Shown here: one piece after another, positions 1-5,586 of the stretch
Layout: each line of letters opens with the position of its first letter
Numbering within the stretch: the first letter of the stretch is position 1
Assembly: GCA_003251955.1 (NCBI GenBank)
Contig: QKDV01000048.1
Span: 1 to 5,586 of the forward strand
Length of the DNA stretch: 5,586 bases
Reading direction: 5' to 3'
DNA from: Methanospirillum hungatei
GTDB lineage: Archaea > Halobacteriota > Methanomicrobia > Methanomicrobiales > Methanospirillaceae
Made by a program: the position numbers and the translations under genes
The notes under the pieces: model-generated
What the model was told of the DNA's origin: nothing
Database searches by the model: none
The model's input: the letters and a program-made list of their open reading frames with translations, nothing else

Positions 1-10
1 AGACGCCCAT
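1..10 (-). CDS. echF: start of next ech operon gene, presumed EchF ferredoxin-type subunit (partial)
   Basis: An ATG at 10-8 opens a reading frame of three complete codons (Met-Gly-Val) that runs off the left edge. It lies one base after the echE stop codon and has a GGAG at 21-18 with a 7-nt spacer, the same spacing as the other downstream genes of this operon. In Methanosarcina the gene after echE is echF, a small protein with two [4Fe-4S] clusters that passes electrons between ferredoxin and the small subunit. The product name rests only on gene order, since no diagnostic residue is visible. The start codon itself is reasonably well supported; the identity is inferred. Confidence 0.5.
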
Positions 11-11
11 G

Positions 12-1091
12 TTACCGCTCCATGCATCCGATACAGGGATCTATTGACAGAACAATCACCGGAACATCTGCCATCTGACAGCCGGCCAGAGTCTTTACAA
101 GGGCCGGCACATTTGCCATGGTCGGGGTCCGGACCCTGTGTCTGAGGAGATTCTTCTTACCCCCGCCTTTCACAAAGTGCAGCACCTCACCCCGAGGCTG
201 CTCGACCCGGGAGTAATACTCGCCGTCAGGATTGCCTTTCACCTTGACCTCAATCTCTCCTTCTGGAATTGAGTCTATTGCCTGCCTGATCAGATCGATG
301 GAGGTGGACAGTTCTCCTGCTCTGACAAGGCACCTGGAGTAACAGTCACCATCATCGAGGACAACCGGTTTGAAGTCAAGATACTCGTATGCTCCGTACC
401 CGAGCATCCTCATATCACTCCTGACACCTGATCCACGGCTCATCGGACCTACTGCGCCAAGTTCCCAGGCATCATCTTTGGAGAGATAACCGATTCCTAT
501 AGTTCTGCTCTTGACCGTCGGCTCATCAGTGAAGACTGCAACAAGGTCATCGATGTCTGCCTGGAGGGTATCAAGCCCTGCTTTCATCTGTGCGAGCTGG
601 GGTGCTGCAATATCCTTTCTCACACCACCAACCTTGCAACTCCCCTGGATGACCCTCCCGCCGGTTGTCTCCTCAAGCACATCAAGGATGCTTTCTCTGA
701 TACGCCATGCCTGCATGAAGAGGTTCTCAAAACCCATACTGTCTGCAAAACATCCGAGCCAGAGAAGGTGGCTGTGCAGACGTGAGTATTCTGACCAGAT
801 GGTCCGCAGATACTCTGCCCTGGCAGGCACCTCGATACCCATCAGTGCCTCTATACCCTGACTGTACCCTACACTGTGAATGAAACTACAGATGCCGCAG
901 ATACGCTCTGCAATAAAGATATAATCCTTGTAGTCACGTTTTTCTACGAGTTTTTCAAGGCCCCTGTGCACATATCCGATACGCGGAATGGCCTCAATCA
1001 CATGCTCATCTTCAAGAACCAGGTCGAGGTGGATCGGTTCAGGCAGAACCGGATGCTGTGGTCCAAACGGGACTACAACCTGTCTTCCCAT
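12..1091 (-). CDS. echE: Ech hydrogenase large (catalytic, Ni-Fe) subunit EchE
   Basis: Catalytic subunit of the membrane-bound group 4 [NiFe]-hydrogenase, related to NuoD of complex I. It faces the cytoplasm and interconverts 2H+ + 2e- and H2. At 359 aa it is the usual length for EchE. The N-terminus has the NuoD-family GPQHP motif (residues 10-14). The first nickel-binding motif is RICGIC at 63-68 (Cys65, Cys68), followed by His72. The second is DPCIGC at 351-356 (Cys353, Cys356). All four metal-ligand cysteines are therefore present and the site looks functional. The protein ends three residues later in MER, so there is no C-terminal extension beyond the position where maturation proteases normally cut. 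The start is set by a GGAGG at 1103-1099, 7 nt upstream, and its ATG overlaps the echD stop by one base (TGATG), which suggests coupled translation. Other group 4 types such as CooH are less likely given the gene order. Confidence 0.95.
   Translation of the reverse strand: MGRQVVVPFGPQHPVLPEPIHLDLVLEDEHVIEAIPRIGYVHRGLEKLVEKRDYKDYIFIAERICGICSFIHSVGYSQGIEALMGIEVPARAEYLRTIWSEYSRLHSHLLWLGCFADSMGFENLFMQAWRIRESILDVLEETTGGRVIQGSCKVGGVRKDIAAPQLAQMKAGLDTLQADIDDLVAVFTDEPTVKSRTIGIGYLSKDDAWELGAVGPMSRGSGVRSDMRMLGYGAYEYLDFKPVVLDDGDCYSRCLVRAGELSTSIDLIRQAIDSIPEGEIEVKVKGNPDGEYYSRVEQPRGEVLHFVKGGGKKNLLRHRVRTPTMANVPALVKTLAGCQMADVPVIVLSIDPCIGCMER
18..21 (-). promoter_or_regulatory. ribosome binding site for the gene after echE
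   Basis: GGAG on the minus strand, 7 nt before the ATG at 10-8. It lies inside the last codons of echE (Met-Glu-Arg), so the coding end of the large subunit also serves as the initiation signal for the next gene. It is the main support for calling a start at the window edge. Confidence 0.55.
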
Positions 1092-1477
1092 CAGGCTCCC
1101 TCCTTTTTGGTAACGGTAGGTTTGCCGAATGGATAGGGAACTGAGGTTGTGATGAATGTTCCCTTAAAGTCGAGGAGGTTCCCCTCAATCTTTAGTCCGT
1201 AGAGATCTGCAATCTCGTTCTCGTAACAGAATGCGGCAAAGTAAATACCTGTGATGCTTCCCACCGGTGAGTTCCCGTCAGTTACAAGTTTCAGGTCTGT
1301 GAATTTGAATGTTTGACCGGGGATCTCCTGCTCAAACGAGTAATGAAGGTCAAATTCATCTCCAATCCGGGCGCAGCATATCTGAACAAGCCGTGAACCC
1401 TTATCTTTCTGCTTCTGAACTTCTGATGCAAGTGTCTGAAGCGTTACTTCGATCGTCTCCTGTTCTTCTTTCCTCAT
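1091..1477 (-). CDS. echD: Ech hydrogenase subunit EchD (NuoC-like, 30-kDa family)
   Basis: Small soluble subunit of 128 aa, related to the complex I 30-kDa/NuoC family but much shorter, as is usual for Ech. The recognisable part is residues 75-105, where an ITGIYFAAFCYENEIADLYG stretch matches the NuoC consensus for an aromatic-rich strand followed by E-x-E-I-x-D-x-(F/Y)-G. The N-terminal third is charged and probably helical. No cluster-binding cysteine pattern is seen (Cys34, Cys35 and Cys84 are isolated), which fits a structural role in joining the hydrogenase module to the rest of the complex. The start ATG overlaps the echC stop by 4 nt (ATGA) and has a GGAGG at 1489-1485 with a 7-nt spacer, so initiation probably depends on ribosomes finishing echC. 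Identity rests on both motif and position between small and large subunit genes. Confidence 0.88.
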   Translation of the reverse strand: MRKEEQETIEVTLQTLASEVQKQKDKGSRLVQICCARIGDEFDLHYSFEQEIPGQTFKFTDLKLVTDGNSPVGSITGIYFAAFCYENEIADLYGLKIEGNLLDFKGTFITTSVPYPFGKPTVTKKEGA

Positions 1478-1917
1478 GCTCCAGCCTCCGCCCGGCTCAT
1501 CTCTGCTCGTTTTTGTTCGAGAATACCAAGAGCCTTCACAATTCCATCAATGATCTGTTCTGGTCGTGCAGCACATCCCGGGACCCAGACATCAACAGGG
1601 AGAATCTCGCCGACTCCACCTGCGATGTTGTAGCACTCTTTGAAAACTCCGCCTGTGCAGGCACAGACGCCTACGCCGACGACAACCTTCGGGTTTGGCA
1701 TCTGGTCATACAGGTTCTGGATAACCGATCTGTTCTGTTCATTTACACCGCCGGTGATGACGAGGATATCGGCATGCTTCGGGTTTCCAGTGTTGAGAAT
1801 TCCGAATCTCTCAACATCGTACCTCGGGGTCAGGCAGGCGAGAATCTCGATATCGCACCCATTACAACTTGAGGCATCGTAATGGAGTATCCAGGGTGAT
1901 TTTGATAAATATACCAT
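1474..1917 (-). CDS. echC: Ech hydrogenase small subunit EchC (NuoB-like, [4Fe-4S])
   Basis: Electron-transfer small subunit of the [NiFe]-hydrogenase, homologous to NuoB/PSST of complex I, carrying the proximal [4Fe-4S] cluster next to the active site in EchE. It has 147 aa, the compact group 4 form without a signal peptide or the extra clusters of periplasmic uptake hydrogenases. Four ligand cysteines are visible: Cys18 and Cys21 in SCNGCDIE, Cys85 in GVGVCACTGG, and Cys115 in VPGCAARPEQ. The CxxC spacing differs from the adjacent Cys-Cys of true NuoB and is typical of hydrogenases. Translation starts at the ATG at 1917, supported by GGAG at 1928-1925 with a 7-nt spacer. The gap to the echB stop is only 12 nt and is filled by this site. 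The C-terminal tail (AEMSRAEAGA) is outside the conserved fold, and its codons contain the echD ribosome binding site. Confidence 0.95.
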   Translation of the reverse strand: MVYLSKSPWILHYDASSCNGCDIEILACLTPRYDVERFGILNTGNPKHADILVITGGVNEQNRSVIQNLYDQMPNPKVVVGVGVCACTGGVFKECYNIAGGVGEILPVDVWVPGCAARPEQIIDGIVKALGILEQKRAEMSRAEAGA

Positions 1918-1929
1918 ATTATTTCTCCA

Positions 1930-2778
1930 TCAGAGCAGTGAAAGGGCGATGATGTTTCCTCCTCCAAGTATCAGGGTTATAAGCCAGGCTCCCCTGAGAG
2001 CCGGGAGCCACTTGACACGTGATGTGCTGTTGTCTGCAAGTATCTCAAGCATGTACACGACAATTATTGCCAGGATAGCAAGCAGCGGGTTTCCTACGAA
2101 GAATAGGTAGATGATCCCGAGCAGAATAACGGTTTCATAAAGATGGGCGAGTTCTACCATTCCAAGTGTAGAGCCTGAGAACTCGGTCATTACACCCTTA
2201 ACCAGTTCCTGGTGTGCATGATGGGAAGTGGAGAGATCGAATGGTGACTTTCTGAGTTTGAAAGTCAGGATACAGACCACTGAGATGAATATTCCTGGCA
2301 GAAGTATGACTGGCAGCCCTGAGTAGTTCATGATATCACTTGCAGCAAAACTCCCGGTCACCATATAGAATCCGACTGCTGCGATAATTATCACTGGCTC
2401 AACTGCTATGAGCTGGATAAGTTCCCTTCCAGCACCTACGTGGGCATATGGAGAGCGTGTACTGTATGCTGCAAGGACCAGGAATACTTCCGATAGAGTC
2501 AGCGCAAATATTGCAAGCAGTAAGTCCCCGCCACCGAAGAATATCAGACCGGTGACTACCATGAAGGCCAAGTGCAGGAATATCAGCACTGCCGGAGCCT
2601 GCCATACTCCCACCTTTTCTTTCTCAAAAAGCTTGGCTATGTCAAGGAATGGCTGTAGAACCGGCGGTCCTACCCGTCCCTGCATTCGTGCTGTGATGAT
2701 ACGATCAACTCCGCTGACAAGAACTCCTATCACCGGGGCGAATATGAGAAATGCAACTGCTGTCAGGATGGTAATCAT
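1930..2778 (-). CDS. echB: Ech hydrogenase membrane subunit EchB (NuoH-like)
   Basis: Integral membrane subunit that anchors the hydrogenase arm and links electron transfer to ion movement, homologous to NuoH (NADH dehydrogenase subunit 1), HyfC and HycD. The 282-aa length fits the family. Visible signatures are DRIITARMQGRVGP at 25-38 followed by the amphipathic segment PFLDIAKLFEKEK (43-55), ELIQLIAVEP at 119-128, and KSPFDLSTSHHAHQELVKG at 177-195 with TEFSG at 198-202. In NuoH the corresponding loops carry conserved acidic residues next to the quinone pocket; the HHAHQE form is, to my knowledge, typical of Ech-type proteins. About eight hydrophobic helices are apparent. The start overlaps the echA stop as ATGA, and a strong GGAGGTG (GGAGG at 2789-2785) lies 6 nt upstream, which fixes the start. 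Confidence 0.94.
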   Translation of the reverse strand: MITILTAVAFLIFAPVIGVLVSGVDRIITARMQGRVGPPVLQPFLDIAKLFEKEKVGVWQAPAVLIFLHLAFMVVTGLIFFGGGDLLLAIFALTLSEVFLVLAAYSTRSPYAHVGAGRELIQLIAVEPVIIIAAVGFYMVTGSFAASDIMNYSGLPVILLPGIFISVVCILTFKLRKSPFDLSTSHHAHQELVKGVMTEFSGSTLGMVELAHLYETVILLGIIYLFFVGNPLLAILAIIVVYMLEILADNSTSRVKWLPALRGAWLITLILGGGNIIALSLL

Positions 2779-4718
2779 AATACACCTCCACTGATAAGTC
2801 CAAGTAAGAGAACACAGAAGAGGACAATAGTAATCACTGAACCATATTTTGAAAGGCCGGCTTCAGGGAAGAGATCCTCTAGATACAGGTTTGAAAGTGC
2901 TATCTCTCGCTTCATGCCGAGACTGCCTTCCATGACCCCGTCTTTAACTGTGACACCTCCCATGTACCGTCTGAGGCTTCTCCTTGGAATAAGAATCTTC
3001 ATCATCAGCACCGGTAGTACGACGATGAGTGCAAGCATCAGGACCATTATCATCAGGTTGGATGCAGGGATCAGGTCAGATATCTTTCCATACATCGTCA
3101 CAAGGAATGGTTCTATTAAGTATGTTGAGATCGGTGCAATACCGAAACAGGCGATGATGGTCAGGGCTGTAAGTGGAATGAGGGCTGCCCATTCTGCCTT
3201 TGAGATCTTGAACTCAATAGACTCTTCCCACTTTCTGACCTCAAGCAGTTTTCCCATCCATTTAGCCCAGAAGAAGACTGTCACAGCACTTCCATAGGCA
3301 AGAATCACGATCAAAATCATTCCAAATGGTGGAAGAGCCTGTGAAAAAGCATGTATCGATGCCCATTTGGATATGAGCATTCCAAAGGGAGCTAGGAACA
3401 TACCTGCGATACCGATCAACATCATGAGCCCTACCTTTGGCATCGGTGCTGCAAGACCGGTCATATCCTCGATATCCCTACTTCCTATCCTGTGTTCTAC
3501 GGTTCCCACTGAGAGGAAGAGGAGCGACTTTGAGATGGCATGGAATATAATCAGGAATATTGCTGCCCAGAGCGCTTCAGGAGTGCCGACTCCTGCACAG
3601 GCCACAATCAGCCCGAGGTTTGCTATTGTAGAGTAGGCAAGCACCTTCTTAGCGTTGCTCTGTGAAATCGCGATACAGGATGTGACCAGGAATGTGACTC
3701 CACCGATGAGGGCAATGACCATTCCCAGAACTTGTCCGTCAAATACCGGTGCAAACCTGGCGATTGCATAGACTCCGGCTTTCACCATCGTGCTTGAGTG
3801 AAGGAGTGCTGAAACAGGAGTCGGCGCTACCATTGCACCAACAAGCCATGATGAGAATGGAAGTTGTGCAGATTTTGCACAGCCTGCAATTGCGATCAGA
3901 GAAGCGGGTATGAGGGCAATAGCAGGTCCTGCTGCGATAAGGCTTCCGATTCCAAGATTTTCAGATCCTCCATTAACGAGGATATAGATGATTGCTATCG
4001 GGAAACATGCACCTCCGATCAGGTTGTAGAGGAGTGCCCGAAATGCGTTGTTGATGGCTTCTTCAGTCTCCGGATACCTAATCAGCAGGTATGAACAGAG
4101 GGTCGTCACCTCCCAGAAGAAATACATCCAGATGAGGTTGTTGGAAAAGACCACTCCGAACATAGCAGAGAGGAAGAGGAAGAGTACGGCAAAGAACTTC
4201 GGCCTATTGTCAGGAAGATCCTTGTGATGCTCCTGGTATTCACGCATATATCCAAGTGCGTAAATACAGATGAGCCCTCCGATGACTCCGATGATCACCG
4301 CCATGATGGCAGAGAACTCATCTGTGAGCAGGTCAGGCACCTTTGAATGCCCTTCAAGGCCTAGGTATTCTGCCCCACCAATAAGCAGCAGCTGGAGGAG
4401 CACAAACCCGATCACCAGAAACTGCTTTGCTTTCGCACTTACTATCACCAGGTATCCGGCAATGAGGATCTCAAGGACCAGCATCACAAGTGCGATGTCT
4501 GGTGCCGGTACAGTGAAGAATAATTGGTTTTGTCCGACCGAGAACGCAAGAAGCAGAATAGATCCCAAGGCAGAGATCCCTGCTCCTGCGGTTACCACTA
4601 TTGCCCGGAGATTCTCATTGCGGAGTACAGTAAGAATCAATGCGGGAATGAGCGGAAACAGGATCAGAAAGAGAAGCAGTTCCACATACATCACTGTGAT
4701 GAGTTTTGCATCTATCAT
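2775..4718 (-). CDS. echA: Ech hydrogenase membrane subunit EchA (NuoL/antiporter-like)
   Basis: Large polytopic protein of 647 aa from the NuoL/NuoM/MrpA antiporter family (Proton_antipo_M domain). It is the likely ion-translocating subunit of the Ech complex in the cytoplasmic membrane. Family residues visible are Glu203 in MYFFWEVTTL (key TM5 glutamate), Lys282 in GCAKSAQLPF, the 295-320 signature with His307 and Lys313 (LLHSSTMVKAG), Lys357/358 in NAKKVLAYS, and His393/Lys397 in IFHAISKSLLFL. At least a dozen hydrophobic helices are present, including a final one at about 626-645 after a polar loop at 578-625. First gene of the operon. The ATG at 4718 has no purine-rich site upstream, unlike every later gene; ATG at 4691 (Met10) is an alternative but also lacks one, and the hydrophobic stretch begins just after it. 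Whether H+ or Na+ is moved cannot be told from the sequence. HyfB or CooM are less likely by length and context. Confidence 0.93.
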   Translation of the reverse strand: MIDAKLITVMYVELLLFLILFPLIPALILTVLRNENLRAIVVTAGAGISALGSILLLAFSVGQNQLFFTVPAPDIALVMLVLEILIAGYLVIVSAKAKQFLVIGFVLLQLLLIGGAEYLGLEGHSKVPDLLTDEFSAIMAVIIGVIGGLICIYALGYMREYQEHHKDLPDNRPKFFAVLFLFLSAMFGVVFSNNLIWMYFFWEVTTLCSYLLIRYPETEEAINNAFRALLYNLIGGACFPIAIIYILVNGGSENLGIGSLIAAGPAIALIPASLIAIAGCAKSAQLPFSSWLVGAMVAPTPVSALLHSSTMVKAGVYAIARFAPVFDGQVLGMVIALIGGVTFLVTSCIAISQSNAKKVLAYSTIANLGLIVACAGVGTPEALWAAIFLIIFHAISKSLLFLSVGTVEHRIGSRDIEDMTGLAAPMPKVGLMMLIGIAGMFLAPFGMLISKWASIHAFSQALPPFGMILIVILAYGSAVTVFFWAKWMGKLLEVRKWEESIEFKISKAEWAALIPLTALTIIACFGIAPISTYLIEPFLVTMYGKISDLIPASNLMIMVLMLALIVVLPVLMMKILIPRRSLRRYMGGVTVKDGVMEGSLGMKREIALSNLYLEDLFPEAGLSKYGSVITIVLFCVLLLGLISGGVL

Positions 4719-4735
4719 TATTAATCATTATTAAC
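4716..4735. repeat. 10-bp tandem repeat covering the echA start codon
   Basis: Two adjacent 10-bp units, CATTATTAAT and CATTATTAAC on the plus strand, differ only in the last base. On the minus strand the echA side reads two consecutive TTAATAATG units, so the start codon is present twice: at 4728 (upstream copy) and at 4718 (used copy). The 10-bp shift puts the upstream ATG out of frame, where it opens a frame of 37 codons that ends inside echA. Confidence 0.7.
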
Positions 4736-4773
4736 CGATTCTGACAGACCCGGACAGTGGATCATGAACTAGC

Positions 4774-4791
4774 CTGATTAATATGAATCAG
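4774..4791. promoter_or_regulatory. 18-bp dyad with TATA-like core between divergent genes
   Basis: CTGATTAATATGAATCAG has 6-bp arms (CTGATT/AATCAG) around AATATG, and 16 of its 18 bases are self-complementary. It reads as a TATA-like AT-rich element on both strands (TTAATATG; CATATTAA). Its centre is about 64 bp before the echA ATG and about 49 bp before the transporter ATG. With the usual archaeal TATA-to-start distance of about 26 bp this would give leaders of very roughly 38 and 23 nt. It could be a shared TATA region, an operator for a dimeric regulator, or both. The symmetry is seen directly; the role is inferred. Confidence 0.45.
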
Positions 4792-4831
4792 ATCACAGGG
4801 GTAATTGTATCAGAGATTCAAGATTATAGTA

Positions 4832-5586
4832 ATGGTATCTCATAATCAACAGAATTATTTCCTGATTCTGTTCTCAATTTCGCTTGCCATCTTCATGGGC
4901 TCTTTAGATGGCACAATTGTGAACATTGCAATCCCTTCAATATCAGAATCCTTCTCTCTTTCAACCTCTGCAGTGAGCTGGGTTTCTACGATCTACCTGC
5001 TGGTTATGGCCGGGTGTGTTCTGATATTTGGTAAAGTGTCAGATATCATCGGTTTCAAACGGATCTTCCTTACTGGTTTTGTCATCTTCACTCTTGGATC
5101 GTTCACCTGTGGTGTTCTTCCTGATCTGACAGGATCATTTCTTACCTTGGTCGGTTCCCGTGCTTTCCAGGGAGTTGGTGGTGCTATGATTACTGCAATA
5201 GCTCCTGCGATGGTGAATGCCTATATTCCCATGGAAAGAAGGGGAAAAGCGATGGGATTTATTATGACCGTCGCAGCACTTGGAACTGCCATTGGTCCAA
5301 CAATCGGGGGTATCCTGACACAGTACCTCTCTTGGCATTGGATTTTTTTCATCAATGTCCCGGTAGGCATCATCGCTGTTATTGTTGGTCAGCGTTTTAT
5401 TCCTGTAATTGCCCCTTCTGCTCCTGATGGTTCGTTTGACAAAAATGGAGCTGTTCTGATCTTTTCAGGTCTTGCTCTTCTCCTCTTTGGTATGTCTGAA
5501 GGAGATACCCTGGGATGGACTTCTCCGGGAATCATAGGATCCCTAGCACTCGCCATAGTTCTCCTTTTTTTGTTTGTCCGGACCGA
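4832..5586 (+). CDS. MFS transporter, DHA2 (EmrB/QacA) drug-efflux type (partial, 3' end cut by window)
   Basis: Major facilitator superfamily proton-coupled exporter of the 14-helix DHA2 family, in the cytoplasmic membrane. Only the first 251 codons are in the window; the frame is open to the end and full members are about 450-550 aa. Visible family motifs are the DHA2 signature LDGTIVNIAIPSI at 25-37 (Asp26 in helix 1), motif A GKVSDIIGFKR at 67-77, motif B RAFQGVGGA at 110-118, motif C GTAIGPTIGG at 151-160, and SWHWIFFINVPVG at 167-179. The start at 4832 lies just before helix 1; an in-frame stop at 4802 bounds it upstream and no obvious ribosome binding site precedes it. It is divergent from echA with 113 bp between them. 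The substrate cannot be predicted; nothing in the sequence ties it to hydrogen metabolism. Confidence 0.9.
   Translation, partial: MVSHNQQNYFLILFSISLAIFMGSLDGTIVNIAIPSISESFSLSTSAVSWVSTIYLLVMAGCVLIFGKVSDIIGFKRIFLTGFVIFTLGSFTCGVLPDLTGSFLTLVGSRAFQGVGGAMITAIAPAMVNAYIPMERRGKAMGFIMTVAALGTAIGPTIGGILTQYLSWHWIFFINVPVGIIAVIVGQRFIPVIAPSAPDGSFDKNGAVLIFSGLALLLFGMSEGDTLGWTSPGIIGSLALAIVLLFLFVRT

Noticed and set aside
511..1136. Two plus-strand open frames (511-861, 876-1136) opposite echE
   Set aside because: Both run against the well-conserved catalytic subunit and show no protein motif; they are shadows.
1309..1872. 187-aa open frame on the plus strand opposite echD and echC
   Set aside because: It is antisense to two genes with intact family motifs, has no recognisable domain, and its composition reflects the complementary codons.
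2408..2794. 128-aa open frame on the plus strand opposite echB
   Set aside because: Lies wholly against the conserved EchB reading frame and shows no independent coding features.
2775..4718. Possibility that the large membrane subunit belongs to complex I or an Mrp antiporter
   Set aside because: The cotranscribed genes include a large subunit with both nickel-binding CxxC motifs, which complex I NuoD lacks, and no Mrp genes are present.
4270..4734. 154-aa open frame on the plus strand opposite the 5' part of echA
   Set aside because: Serine, arginine and proline-rich low-quality translation, complementary to hydrophobic echA codons, with no family motif. It is a shadow frame.
4743..4757. 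Direct repeat GACAG spaced by 10 bp in the echA leader
   Set aside because: Five-base repeats are expected by chance and nothing else supports a binding site.
5135..5338. 67-aa minus-strand open frame within the transporter gene
   Set aside because: The plus-strand frame here carries MFS motifs B and C without interruption; the minus frame is Cys/His/Ser-rich noise.

Overview
The window carries most of one energy-conserving [NiFe]-hydrogenase operon of the Ech type (membrane-bound group 4), read on the minus strand, and the first part of a divergent drug-efflux-type transporter on the plus strand. The hydrogenase order along transcription is echA (NuoL-like antiporter subunit), echB (NuoH-like membrane anchor), echC (NuoB-like small subunit), echD (NuoC-like), echE (NuoD-like catalytic large subunit). 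A start codon for a sixth gene, expected to be echF (the ferredoxin-like subunit), lies at the extreme left edge and is cut by the window after three codons.

Organism: the sequence suggests an archaeal methanogen, most likely of the Methanomicrobiales (Methanospirillum-like) or a relative. The reasons are the compact A-B-C-D-E(-F) Ech layout known from Methanosarcina, the Ech-type EchB signature, the moderate GC content, and an AT-rich TATA-like element in the divergent intergenic region. This is inference: anaerobic bacteria such as Desulfovibrio and clostridial relatives also have Ech, and no marker gene is present.

Layout: 1-10 start of the presumed echF; 12-1091 echE; 1091-1477 echD; 1474-1917 echC; 1930-2778 echB; 2775-4718 echA; 4719-4831 divergent intergenic region of 113 bp; 4832-5586 MFS transporter (DHA2 family), truncated by the window end. 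The hydrogenase genes overlap by 1 or 4 nt or are separated by 1 to 12 nt, and every gene after echA has a purine-rich ribosome binding site 6-7 nt before its start. The set therefore looks like one translationally coupled transcript.

How the genes work together: EchC and EchE form the soluble arm. Electrons pass between ferredoxin, EchF, the [4Fe-4S] cluster of EchC and the Ni-Fe site of EchE, which interconverts protons and H2. EchB and EchA form the membrane arm that couples this to ion movement. In hydrogenotrophic methanogens such a complex is generally thought to use the ion gradient to reduce ferredoxin with H2. In acetate- or methanol-grown Methanosarcina it runs the other way and conserves energy.

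I found no CRISPR array, mobile element, RNA gene or clear novel system. The points most worth a second look are the large subunit ending exactly at its maturation-site arginine, a near-perfect 18-bp dyad between the divergent genes, and a 10-bp tandem repeat that duplicates the echA start codon.
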